Of a stretch of DNA of 64,000 bases, positions 1-7,466 are shown piece by piece (position 1 is the stretch's first letter; each line of letters opens with the position of its first letter). Source of the stretch: an uncultured Lachnospiraceae bacterium (GTDB taxonomy: Bacteria; Bacillota; Clostridia; Lachnospirales; Lachnospiraceae); NCBI GenBank assembly GCA_910588295.1, contig CAJUQO010000007.1, positions 1-64,000 of the forward strand, in the 5' to 3' direction. The notes beneath the pieces are model-generated. The model searched no databases. It was not told the origin of the DNA and saw nothing but the letters and a program-made list of their open reading frames with translations. A program made the position numbers and the translations under genes.

Positions 1-237
1 TATTTTGATTATATCTCATTAGCCACTTCTGTTACAACTTTAGTATAGCACTTCAAAATCTGTATCCTAAATATCGTGATCAATTGCCATATTAAAATCC
101 ACTAGGATCATTGGTAAGGATGATATCCGTTGCTCGAAAATGAATGACATAAACATGAGAGAAATTGAATGCGCTTTAACAGAAGCGGCACTTCATACCA
201 TTCAGAGCAAACGTCCCGTTTGAGTGGAATTTTCCGC

Positions 238-1230
238 TTACGCCCGGTATTCTCCGGAGATAACCGCTTCCCACCACCCACGGTTTTTCAGATACCATTC
301 CATGGTCTTTTGGATTCCGTCCGCAAACTTGGTTTCGGGCCGCCAGCCCAGTTCATGATCGATCTTTGCCGGGTCGATGGCGTAACGCCTGTCGTGCCCT
401 TTGCGGTCCGCGACATGGGTGATCAGGCGTTCAGGCCTGCCAAGCATTTTGCAAATGAGTTTTACAATATCAATATTGCGCATCTCATTATGGCCTCCGA
501 CATTGTAGATTTCACCTGTCCTGCCTTTGTGGATAATGAGATCGATAGCTCTGCAGTGATCTTCCACATACAGCCAATCACGTACATTAAGGCCATCGCC
601 GTAAACCGGGAGAGGCCTATTGCCCAAGCAGTTGACGATCATCAGCGGAATCAGCTTCTCAGGGAATTGGTACGGGCCATAATTATTGGAGCTGCGGGAG
701 ATCGTCACCGGCAGGCCGTAGGTACGATTGTAGGCCATAACCAGAAGATCCGCGGATGCTTTAGAAGAAGAATAGGGGCTGCTGGCATGAAGGGGCGTTG
801 CTTCCGTGAAAAACAGGCCGGGGCGGTCCAAAGGCAGGTCGCCGTAAACCTCGTCGGTAGATATCTGATGATAGCGGCAGATACCATACTTACGGCAGGC
901 ATCCATCAGAACCGCAGTACCCATAATGTTAGTTTCCAGGAAAACGCCGGGGTTTTCAATGGATCGGTCAACATGGCTTTCTGCCGCAAAATTTACTACA
1001 ATATCCGGGTGTTCTTCCTCAAAAAGACGGCCGACCGCCGCGCGGTCGCAAATGTCCGCTTTTACAAAACGAAAATTTGGACTGCCCATTACCGGTTTAA
1101 GAGTAGACAGGTTTCCCGCGTAGGTCAATGTATCCAGACATACAAGACGATACTTTGGATAACGGTTTACCATATAGAAAATGAAATTGGAGCCGATAAA
1201 CCCGGCGCCGCCGGTAACAATGATGGTCAT
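238..1230 (-). CDS. rfbB: dTDP-glucose 4,6-dehydratase
   Basis: Converts dTDP-glucose to dTDP-4-keto-6-deoxyglucose, the second step towards dTDP-rhamnose and related 6-deoxysugars, in the cytoplasm. The 330 residues match the family's usual length. Visible are the NAD-binding TGGAGFIG motif (residues 6-13), STDEVYG (124-130) with the catalytic Asp-Glu pair, and the SDR catalytic YSSSK (153-157). The start ATG has a GGAGG site just upstream. It lies downstream of the glycerol-dehydrogenase-like gene on the same strand. The other rhamnose genes (rfbA, C, D) are not in view. The sugar could feed envelope polysaccharide or flagellin glycans; that use is inference. Confidence 0.95.
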   Translation of the reverse strand: MTIIVTGGAGFIGSNFIFYMVNRYPKYRLVCLDTLTYAGNLSTLKPVMGSPNFRFVKADICDRAAVGRLFEEEHPDIVVNFAAESHVDRSIENPGVFLETNIMGTAVLMDACRKYGICRYHQISTDEVYGDLPLDRPGLFFTEATPLHASSPYSSSKASADLLVMAYNRTYGLPVTISRSSNNYGPYQFPEKLIPLMIVNCLGNRPLPVYGDGLNVRDWLYVEDHCRAIDLIIHKGRTGEIYNVGGHNEMRNIDIVKLICKMLGRPERLITHVADRKGHDRRYAIDPAKIDHELGWRPETKFADGIQKTMEWYLKNRGWWEAVISGEYRA

Positions 1231-1270
1231 TTTTTTTCCTCCAGCCGGTAGTATTACATTTTATGATAGA

Positions 1271-1280
1271 GGGGGGGGGG
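1271..1280. repeat. Homopolymeric tract of ten G (ten C on the minus strand)
   Basis: Ten consecutive G residues lie in the 71-bp gap between the glycerol-dehydrogenase-like gene and rfbB, about 40 bp upstream of the rfbB start. On the coding strand they read as C10 followed by an AT-rich TATCATAAA stretch that could act as a -10 region. Tracts this long can change length by slipped-strand mispairing. Confidence 0.85.
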
Positions 1281-1301
1281 ACGGCCATATGGGACGTTAG
1301 T

Positions 1302-2432
1302 CTATATGGATTTGCTGTGACGGAGTTTGAATTGCAGGCCCATTTCCTGGGCCGTAATCACAGCAGCTTTGACGATTTCCTCATTTACATGCAAAGGTTC
1401 TCGGATCCATTCGGTCTGCAGCGCATCTGCAGCGATGATCTCATATGTATCGGGGGTCGGTGTGATTCCCAAGTCTTCCAGAGTGAGGGGGAGGCCAACA
1501 TTCAGATAAAATTTCATCAGTCGGCGGATCATTTTTTGCGGTGCGTTTTCCGCGGCCAACTGGCAGAGGACGCCAAAAGCAACTTTTTCCCCATGCAGCG
1601 CTTTGTTTCCGTTAGGGCAGGCGGAGAGGCCGTTGTGTACCGCATGGGCGGCAGAGCAGCCCACATTCTCGAAACCAAGGCCGCTCATAAGAATATTTGC
1701 CTCTATGACGGCTTCCAGGGATTCTGTGACCACATGCTTTTCGTTGGAAATTTTGGCCATATGACCGTTTTCCAGGATTGTGCGGTAACATAATTCAGCA
1801 ATAGCCGATGCGGTTCTCGTTCCGCGGTACGGCCCGGAGTCCTGGTTAATGTAGTTCGGGCTGTTGGTGTGGAGGGAGGCACGGGCCTCAAAAACAGTGG
1901 CTATCGCATCGCCCATGCCGGACACCAGAAAACGGACGGGGGCGTCGGCAATGATCTGGCTGTCCACCAGAACCAGGTCCGGGTTTTTTCTGTAATAGTA
2001 GACATCGTCGTGCTCGTGTTTGTCATTATAAATGATGGACATAGCGCTGGTAGGCGCGTCCGTAGAAGCGCTGGTGGGGATGATGATCAGAGGAAGCTGC
2101 AGCCGGGAAGCGACCGCCTTGGCTGTGTCAAGGGTTTTTCCGCCGCCGATGCCGATCATTATCTCTGTCGCCGATGCCTGCGCTACAGAGGCTTTCTCAT
2201 CTATCGTGGATTTTGTGATTTCTCCGCGGTAGGGTACGCTGATAAAAGCGGCGCCCTTTTTTTCGTATATTTCTTTGAGTTCCCGGTTTAGTTTTTCAAA
2301 AAAGAATTCGTCGATCACAGCAAAAACTCTGTCGCCCAGGGGGAGGGAGTGGCAGGGAAGCCGGTACAGTTCGCCCGGTCCCTGGATATAACGGCTGGGT
2401 GAGCCGAAAGCTATAGAAGATGTGGTGTACAT
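1302..2432 (-). CDS. gldA: Iron-containing alcohol dehydrogenase, glycerol dehydrogenase-like
   Basis: A 376-residue member of the metal-dependent (family III) polyol dehydrogenases, probably NAD-linked oxidation of glycerol or reduction of a related ketone. The nucleotide-binding GIGGGKTLDTAK lies at residues 94-105. The metal ligands appear as Asp in SGMGDAIATVFEAR (Asp175) and His in the later AAHAVHNG and ALHGEKVAFG segments, in the order expected for GldA. A good promoter and an AGGAG site precede the ATG. Glycerol-1-phosphate dehydrogenase is an alternative, but the motif spacing fits glycerol dehydrogenase better. No dihydroxyacetone kinase neighbour is present. Confidence 0.85.
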   Translation of the reverse strand: MYTTSSIAFGSPSRYIQGPGELYRLPCHSLPLGDRVFAVIDEFFFEKLNRELKEIYEKKGAAFISVPYRGEITKSTIDEKASVAQASATEIMIGIGGGKTLDTAKAVASRLQLPLIIIPTSASTDAPTSAMSIIYNDKHEHDDVYYYRKNPDLVLVDSQIIADAPVRFLVSGMGDAIATVFEARASLHTNSPNYINQDSGPYRGTRTASAIAELCYRTILENGHMAKISNEKHVVTESLEAVIEANILMSGLGFENVGCSAAHAVHNGLSACPNGNKALHGEKVAFGVLCQLAAENAPQKMIRRLMKFYLNVGLPLTLEDLGITPTPDTYEIIAADALQTEWIREPLHVNEEIVKAAVITAQEMGLQFKLRHSKSI

Positions 2433-2470
2433 AGGAGATCTCCTTTAAGTGGTAGATAAATAGTGGTTAC

Positions 2471-2499
2471 ATTATAAACGACATGGAGAGCGAATGCAA
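2471..2499 (-). promoter_or_regulatory. Sigma-A promoter for the glycerol dehydrogenase-like gene
   Basis: On the minus strand TTGCAT (2499-2494) is followed by exactly 17 bp and a perfect TATAAT (2476-2471). It lies about 40 bp upstream of the gene's ATG. It could also drive rfbB as a two-gene operon. Confidence 0.75.
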
Positions 2500-2528
2500 T
2501 CAAGTGGATGAACGATAATGGAGAAATT

Positions 2529-2789
2529 ATGAAAAAGTATCCCTATGACCCGGAGCTTCCCGATAGCGAGTATGAGATCTATACGGACGAGGACTCTATA
2601 GCGCAGATGCATAGCAGGTGGCGCAGGCTGGCCATGGCCCTGGGCGGTATATTTTTGGTGGCCGCGCTGGTGACAATAGTGAATAGGGAGGGGCCGAACC
2701 CCGGGCAGGCATGGAGGCGGCGCTCAGTCTGGCTTTGGCTGGTGTTGATGATCCTCTGTCATGTCATAGGCCTGTATATTCATGGCTGA
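2529..2789 (+). CDS. Small two-segment membrane protein, unknown function
   Basis: I do not recognise this 86-residue protein. It has an acidic, Tyr/Asp-rich N-terminus (MKKYPYDPELPDSEYEIY), a basic stretch, then two hydrophobic segments near residues 31-49 and at the extreme C-terminus (SVWLWLVLMILCHVIG). It is predicted to sit in the cytoplasmic membrane as a hairpin. The chosen ATG has GGAG six bases upstream; an in-frame ATG at 2508 extends it by seven residues but lacks a ribosome site. A hairpin follows the stop, so it appears to be a single-gene unit. Confidence 0.6.
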   Translation: MKKYPYDPELPDSEYEIYTDEDSIAQMHSRWRRLAMALGGIFLVAALVTIVNREGPNPGQAWRRRSVWLWLVLMILCHVIGLYIHG

Positions 2790-2801
2790 TATATTCGTTA
2801 T

Positions 2802-2831
2802 ATGCACAGACAGCTATCTCTGTTTGTGCAT
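2802..2831 (+). terminator. Hairpin after the small membrane protein gene
   Basis: ATGCACA (2802-2808) and ACAG (2810-2813) pair with CTGT (2820-2823) and TGTGCAT (2825-2831), with one internal mismatch and a short T run directly after. It separates the small membrane protein gene from the sigma-28-like promoter that follows. Confidence 0.55.
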
Positions 2832-2837
2832 TTTGCT

Positions 2838-2864
2838 TAAGTTTTCCTCCTTTGCAGACGATAG
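2838..2864 (+). promoter_or_regulatory. Sigma-28 (FliA/SigD)-type promoter
   Basis: TAAG (2838-2841), 15 bp, then GACGATAG (2857-2864), against the known consensus TAAA-N15-GCCGATAA. The fliC promoter in this window also uses TAAG. It lies about 50 bp before the 301-residue gene, placing that gene and the next one in the flagellar late regulon. Confidence 0.6.
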
Positions 2865-2912
2865 GTAAATAAGGATAAGATACAGGTATAGATACGCAAG
2901 GGAGGCATTCCT

Positions 2913-3818
2913 ATGTTTTTTTCCAGCATTCAGTCTTTAAATTCCTATACAAAAAATATGGAAATGCAGCTGAAATGGCAGCAGAAAAAGAAAAATAATG
3001 ATTTTACAGCGGATGGCAGCACGAAGCTTTCTGCCCTAGATCAGCAGGCGGAAGATATACGAAAGGCTGCGGCGGACGGCTCCACCAAGCTGATGAATCA
3101 GATCCGTCTGAAGCTGAACAGCGGCAAAAAGCTGACCACCGAAGAGATGGAGTATCTGCAGAAGCATGATCCTCAGACTTACCAGCATGTGAAGTCTATG
3201 GAAGCCGAGCAGGAGGGTTATAAGCGGGAATTAAAAAGGTGTAAAACCAAAGAGGAAGTGCAGCGGGTGCGGATGTCCCACACGGCGCAGACTCTGAGCG
3301 CGGTGAACAACATCAAGAACAATCCGGCCATTCCAGAGGGCAAGAAGCTGGGGCTGATCATGCAGGAGCTCCAGAAACATCAGGCTCTTCAGGAAGTGAC
3401 CAGGGAGTTTGTGGAGGATGGAAAATACGGGAGGCTGCCCACAGAGGCTGAGCGCCAAAAAGCGGAAAAAGATCTTGAAGAGGCCAGAAAGGCTGAGCTT
3501 GGGATCGAGGATACGGTCACGGAAGCCGGAAAAGAAGCCGCGGAAGAGAGTGAGGAGCAGGAGAACGCGCAGGTGGGAGTAGACGGGAAGGCTGCGTCGG
3601 AAGAACTGTCCGGGGAAATGATGGAAGCGTTCTATGAAAAGGAGCTTATGCGGGAGGTGTCCGGAAGCGGGCTGGCAGATCGCCAGGAAATGAACCGTAT
3701 AAGGGCAGAACTGACCCCGGAGGCCCGCAAAGTCAGGCGAGCCAGGGCGGAAGCCGCCTATGGGGCGGGAGACCCGGAGGTTAGAACCGGCGGCACACTG
3801 GACATTGAGGTAAAATAA
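2913..3818 (+). CDS. Uncharacterised coiled-coil protein, probable FliA regulon member
   Basis: No family recognised. The 301 residues are very rich in Glu, Lys, Gln and Ala and look almost wholly helical, with likely coiled coil around residues 85-240. There is no signal peptide or membrane segment. An internal near-repeat, DGSTKLSAL and DGSTKLMNQ, occurs near residues 34 and 55. The N-terminus (MFFSSIQSLNSYTKNMEMQ) is amphipathic, like export signals of flagellar proteins, but this is only a resemblance. A sigma-28-type promoter precedes it and a good AGGGAGG site precedes the ATG. It is followed 32 bp later by another unknown gene. A cytoplasmic or exported structural role linked to motility is inference. 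Confidence 0.7.
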   Translation: MFFSSIQSLNSYTKNMEMQLKWQQKKKNNDFTADGSTKLSALDQQAEDIRKAAADGSTKLMNQIRLKLNSGKKLTTEEMEYLQKHDPQTYQHVKSMEAEQEGYKRELKRCKTKEEVQRVRMSHTAQTLSAVNNIKNNPAIPEGKKLGLIMQELQKHQALQEVTREFVEDGKYGRLPTEAERQKAEKDLEEARKAELGIEDTVTEAGKEAAEESEEQENAQVGVDGKAASEELSGEMMEAFYEKELMREVSGSGLADRQEMNRIRAELTPEARKVRRARAEAAYGAGDPEVRTGGTLDIEVK

Positions 3819-3850
3819 TCACAGATACTACCGGGAGAGGAGGGGGTCTG

Positions 3851-4924
3851 ATGAAACTGAATGTAAACGCTTATACAAATACCGGTTCTGCGGCATTAGC
3901 AGGGACCTCCGTTGCGAAGGCTATGGAGCCTGACTCGTCGGGGAATGCCGCTGTGGAGAGGGGCAGTCAACCGGACGGGGCGGCAATTTTGGCGTATTTA
4001 CGAGATAAATACAGGAATATTGATTTTCAGGTTCTCTCGTCAGCGGACAACGGAAATATCGGCGCTTATGGCAAGGGGCAGACGGGAACGAACCATGTGG
4101 CGGTCTCAGAGAAATTACTGGAAAAGATGGGAACCGATGAAAGACTGCTGCAGTATGTGGAAAATATCCTGGATCAGATGGGTAATTACCGTAATACGGC
4201 CCAGGCGAATGCCATGATCCGTGATCGAAAGCTGGTGGGAATGGGTCTGGTGATTGATGATGACGCCCAGACGTACATGTGGACAGCCGTCCAAAAGCGG
4301 AATAAAGATTCCACATATCCAACTTACTGGCGGGATCGGGAGTCTACGTCTTACTATGCAAAAAATAAAAAGGCGAAGAGCAGCACTCATTACAATTATT
4401 CCCACAGCAACAATATGATGCGGCTGGCCAGCGCCAGGGATATTTCGGCGGTAAAAGGACTGATTGCCGGTAAATATGGCGAGATGCAGAAGGTAAGGTG
4501 GCAGGTCGATGATCCGGCGGAAGCCGCTGCGGTCATCCGTAAGATCAAGGCGTTCATTCGCAGTGGAAATCTGAAAATATCCCGTCTGCATAAGGAAGAG
4601 GATTTGGAGCGCTTGAGGAAAGCGGCAGAAAAGAAGATGAAAGAGCGTCTGGAACAGCGGCTTCGGGAAGAACTGCGCCGAAGGAAAGCGGCCAGAAAAG
4701 GCCAGGAACAGTGTGCGACCGCGGATATGGAGGATATGTTTCCAAAATCGGGTATGAATGACGAGCGCTTCCGCCAGATTGCCGAACAATATGTCCAATC
4801 GATGTTTCCGGCCGCTTTGAGTGGGGATGGGGCCGCGGTATCGCCGGAAAGCGGCGGTGGAACTGTGAGCACGGAAGTTACGGTTATGTGTGCTCCGGTG
4901 GCTTCTCTTGATTGCATGGGGTGA
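3851..4924 (+). CDS. Uncharacterised protein in a sigma-28-type operon (possibly DUF6033-like)
   Basis: A 357-residue protein I cannot assign firmly. Residues 1-90 resemble short clostridial proteins annotated as DUF6033 (NHVAVSEKLLEKMGTDERLL); this is from memory. A polar middle part contains YAKNKKAKSSTHYNYSHSNN (about 176-195), and an Arg/Glu-rich helix (about 245-285) could form a coiled coil. No signal peptide or transmembrane segment is seen. It shares the promoter at 2838 with the upstream gene and is closed by a strong bidirectional terminator. The unusual N-terminal MKLNVNAYTNTGSAAL is Asn/Thr-rich, as in some exported flagellar proteins. Confidence 0.65.
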   Translation: MKLNVNAYTNTGSAALAGTSVAKAMEPDSSGNAAVERGSQPDGAAILAYLRDKYRNIDFQVLSSADNGNIGAYGKGQTGTNHVAVSEKLLEKMGTDERLLQYVENILDQMGNYRNTAQANAMIRDRKLVGMGLVIDDDAQTYMWTAVQKRNKDSTYPTYWRDRESTSYYAKNKKAKSSTHYNYSHSNNMMRLASARDISAVKGLIAGKYGEMQKVRWQVDDPAEAAAVIRKIKAFIRSGNLKISRLHKEEDLERLRKAAEKKMKERLEQRLREELRRRKAARKGQEQCATADMEDMFPKSGMNDERFRQIAEQYVQSMFPAALSGDGAAVSPESGGGTVSTEVTVMCAPVASLDCMG

Positions 4925-4939
4925 TGATATTTTTATGAA

Positions 4940-4975
4940 AAAAAGAGGTAATGAGTATTCTCATCACCTCTTTTT
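4940..4975. terminator. Bidirectional terminator between convergent genes
   Basis: AAAAAGAGGT and ATGA (4940-4954) pair with TCAT and ACCTCTTTTT (4961-4975) with one mismatch, giving A and T runs on both sides. It ends the 357-residue gene on the plus strand and csrA on the minus strand, and it includes the last codons of csrA. Confidence 0.85.
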
Positions 4976-5185
4976 CAGCATTTTATCCAGCATTTCTCGT
5001 GACACGGTTTCGGCCGCTTTACGATTTTCCCTGGCAGCCTCCAGCAATTCTGAACGGAGAACAGGTATTTCTTTGGGCGCATCAATGGCGAGCTTCACCC
5101 AGTCGGTTCCGGTGTCGATAATCGTTAAAGTGATATTATCATTTATGGTAAGGGATTCTCCCTTTTTGCGTTGTAAAATTAGCAT
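4964..5185 (-). CDS. csrA: Carbon storage regulator CsrA, translational repressor of flagellin
   Basis: A 73-residue CsrA with the family start MLILQRKKGESLTIND and the segment IDAPKEIPVLRSEL, which holds the RNA-contacting residues. The dimer binds GGA motifs presented in RNA hairpin loops. In Bacillus it blocks the hag (flagellin) ribosome site and is sequestered by FliW. Here it directly follows fliW at the end of the flgM-flgK-flgL operon, the conserved Firmicutes arrangement. Its probable target is the fliC leader at 19219-19258. The C-terminal Lys-rich tail is slightly longer than the enteric protein, as usual for Gram-positive CsrA. Confidence 0.96.
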   Translation of the reverse strand: MLILQRKKGESLTINDNITLTIIDTGTDWVKLAIDAPKEIPVLRSELLEAARENRKAAETVSREMLDKMLKKR

Positions 5186-5638
5186 CTATGATTCCCCCTT
5201 ATTTGCCAGACTGGATAGGGTATGACGGAATGTGTAATCCGGATTATCCAAAATAATCTGTTTTGCCATCCGGGTAAAGCCGTTTACGGCAAGGGGGGCT
5301 TTCAGATCCACCGTGGATTCGGGCACAGAGCCCAAGATGACACTGGTAACATAATAAGAAATATCCGCCTCGGATTCAGCTCCCAGTTCTTTCAAATCTT
5401 CAGAAGAGATCGTGGGGGTATAATCGGGGAATATTCCAAAGGGATTCAACAATATGAAAGATAGCGATTCATCATCAAGACTCTGGAGGGAAATCACCGA
5501 GTCATCATATTCTGTAAAAGGGATGGGGAGATAGTCTGTATAGGATTCAAAACCGAATAATCCATTAATCACGTGGATAGGATCTCTGTCCGTATACGAA
5601 ATTGTCCCAAAGTATTTTGCGTTAATATTCAATATCAT
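5186..5638 (-). CDS. fliW: Flagellar assembly factor FliW, CsrA antagonist
   Basis: A 150-residue FliW. It binds CsrA allosterically and also binds flagellin, so cytoplasmic flagellin releases or restores CsrA repression. Family features include the early YFGTISY and INGLFGFESYTDY, and the DLKAPLAVN segment near residue 116. The start at 5638 is chosen because AGGAGG lies just upstream; an in-frame ATG at 5677 would overlap the preceding gene's stop and the hairpin there. The stop codon abuts the csrA start, so the two are co-translated. A terminator-like hairpin lies between this gene and the DUF6470 gene. Confidence 0.95.
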   Translation of the reverse strand: MILNINAKYFGTISYTDRDPIHVINGLFGFESYTDYLPIPFTEYDDSVISLQSLDDESLSFILLNPFGIFPDYTPTISSEDLKELGAESEADISYYVTSVILGSVPESTVDLKAPLAVNGFTRMAKQIILDNPDYTFRHTLSSLANKGES

Positions 5639-5661
5639 ATACCTCCTGGCGGAAATAAAAA

Positions 5662-5685
5662 GTAAGGGCTTTATCAAGCCCTTAC
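5662..5685 (-). terminator. Perfect hairpin at the stop codon of the DUF6470 gene, upstream of fliW
   Basis: Two perfect 10-bp arms (GTAAGGGCTT and its complement) flank a 4-nt loop and are followed on the minus strand by TTTTTAT. The TGA stop of the upstream gene falls within the loop region. It has the form of an intrinsic terminator but sits inside the operon, so it may attenuate fliW-csrA transcription or be opened by terminating ribosomes. Confidence 0.7.
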
Positions 5686-6279
5686 ATCCAGCGGTTCATA
5701 ATTCGGATCTGCGCTCGGTGGCACATAGAGAGGCCCGCCAACATACTCGATTACTACGTCAGGGTGCTGTGTGATCGACATCTCAATGTTCCCGGGAATA
5801 AATTCAAAATTTCCATTCTGAATCTTCAGATCAAAATTCAATTTATCCATCTCGTAATTAATCGTCAGATCAGGAGCTTCATAGCTGATGTCTACCGGTG
5901 CTTTCGGGGTAAAGCCCATCTCAAATTCCCCTGTGGGCTGAGCAGTACGCTGCTTGGCAATCTGAGTAACGACTTCCTCTCCAATATCTGCTTTCAGCAT
6001 GAGATTCCCTTCCTGAGCCATCTGGGCAGTTGCACTGTAAGCGGCGGTCATCCCTTTCTGAGCTGACTGAGAGACGCTTCTCATTGTGGTTGGCGTAACC
6101 GAATTCCTTGCCTCAAAAGAATTCAAGTGCAGCTTTACGGGCCGGCTTTTGATCGACAAACCACCATCATTTTTGTGAATCTCCAACTCCGCCTTGGAAC
6201 TGCTGTACTCCAGACGGGCATTATTGACTTTTAACTCATACCGGATGGGGACGGTTGTGATTTTGATAAGCTGATCCAT
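5674..6279 (-). CDS. DUF6470 family protein (YviE-like), flagellar operon
   Basis: A 201-residue protein lying between flgL and fliW, the place of yviE in Bacillus. Sequence signs are the LRMK-like opening (ITTVPIRYELKVNNARLEYS), SRPVKLHLNSFEARNS, and a C-terminal beta-rich part ending ...YVPPSADPNYEPLDVRA. No signal peptide or membrane segment is present. Its molecular role is unknown; conservation of position suggests filament assembly or CsrA-FliW regulation. The start at 6279 is preferred because GGGAGGAAG lies ten bases upstream; a TTG six bases earlier is also possible. Confidence 0.8.
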   Translation of the reverse strand: MDQLIKITTVPIRYELKVNNARLEYSSSKAELEIHKNDGGLSIKSRPVKLHLNSFEARNSVTPTTMRSVSQSAQKGMTAAYSATAQMAQEGNLMLKADIGEEVVTQIAKQRTAQPTGEFEMGFTPKAPVDISYEAPDLTINYEMDKLNFDLKIQNGNFEFIPGNIEMSITQHPDVVIEYVGGPLYVPPSADPNYEPLDVRA

Positions 6280-6379
6280 AAACAATCTTCCTCCCTTCTA
6301 TAATTATTTTTCTACATACCCAAAAGAACGATGAAGTCCATTTGGAGTTGTTGCCATATGAAAGAACGATAATCCGTTT

Positions 6380-7447
6380 TTAACTCATGAAATCAATAAA
6401 TGACGGCGTTAAAATATTGTTTCCTACTTTCAATGCGGCATTGTACGCATACTGCGCCCAGGAGAAATCCATGATGGCCTCTGCCATATCCACATTGACT
6501 ACACTATCAATCTGTTCTGAAAGGCTGATTCTGTTTGCATCCAGACGCTCCTCGGTAGTAGTCAGGAACTCGGATTGAGTACCCAGGGTGGTGATTTTTT
6601 CCAGTACTTTATTGCGGCCCTGGTTCAGGGACAAGCCGTTTTCCCCGACACCGTCGAACGCATTCAAAAGCTTCACATACTTATCTCTGTCAAAAACCTC
6701 GGCGTCCAGTACGTCGGCAATCTGGCCGGCCAGAAGAACCATATTTTTGCTGACGCCATTATCGTCTTTTCCGTAACCCACCACATCAATACCTGGCAGA
6801 CTGGTATCAAAAGCGCTGGAAGCATCGATAATATTATTGTTATCAATATTCAGTCCAAAACCCAGGTCAATAAAAGTGGAATTAATATAGTCTTTGGAAT
6901 CCTTAGACATTTGATTTAAAATATCCAGCTCATCCGGATCATCTGTATTGACATCAATCCCGCGGTAGGTAAGGGTCTGGGAGCCATCGGCATTAGTAGT
7001 CAATTTAAAGGGGGCCGATTTCCCGTCATTGCCCGCGAACACATAGCGTCCTTCATAGGAAGCATTCAGACAGAGCACCAGACTTTCCTGGGCGCCGCGC
7101 CAGGCGGCTGCGTAAGTCTGTCTCGTTTCCAGAGAACCATTCGTGCCGTTTAATGCCTCAAGACCATACTTCTTACTTAGGTTCTGAGAGATCGTGTTGA
7201 TCTGCATGGCGGCATCTTCCTGGGAATTCTGGAAAGAATGGACGTCCTTCACCATGGAAAGGTAATCCTGATTTCTGACATACTTGCGCTCCAATACAGC
7301 GGCACGCAGGGCGCTGGAAGGATCTTCTTTCGTGGAATTGAATTTGCGCTGAGTCATAACCTTGGTTCTCGTCGAATCCAGATTGGCGATGGATGCCGAA
7401 AGGTTTGATTTATAATTCCTTAACAGTGCGTTTGTTGTAATTCTCAT
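6380..7447 (-). CDS. flgL: Flagellar hook-associated protein 3 (hook-filament junction)
   Basis: FlgL forms the second junction ring between hook and filament. The 355 residues show the flagellin-like N-terminus MRITTNALLRNYKSNLSASI with TQRKFNSTKEDPSSAL, and a flagellin-like C-terminal helix (ALKVGNNILTPSFIDFM), the two ends that form the D0/D1 coiled coil. Secretion is through the flagellar export gate, so no Sec signal exists. It is 19 bp downstream of flgK. The AGGAGGG site before the ATG is strong. Confidence 0.95.
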   Translation of the reverse strand: MRITTNALLRNYKSNLSASIANLDSTRTKVMTQRKFNSTKEDPSSALRAAVLERKYVRNQDYLSMVKDVHSFQNSQEDAAMQINTISQNLSKKYGLEALNGTNGSLETRQTYAAAWRGAQESLVLCLNASYEGRYVFAGNDGKSAPFKLTTNADGSQTLTYRGIDVNTDDPDELDILNQMSKDSKDYINSTFIDLGFGLNIDNNNIIDASSAFDTSLPGIDVVGYGKDDNGVSKNMVLLAGQIADVLDAEVFDRDKYVKLLNAFDGVGENGLSLNQGRNKVLEKITTLGTQSEFLTTTEERLDANRISLSEQIDSVVNVDMAEAIMDFSWAQYAYNAALKVGNNILTPSFIDFMS

Positions 7448-7466
7448 ATTATTTTAACCCTCCTGA

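Noticed and set aside
1..237. Short plus-strand frame ending at 223 (reads MNDINMREIECAL from 142)
   Set aside because: Only about 27 codons, no ribosome site, no recognised family; the region downstream of rfbB is treated as non-coding.
169..1251. 360-residue plus-strand open frame opposite rfbB
   Set aside because: It is the complement of a well-supported rfbB and has no family features or ribosome site.
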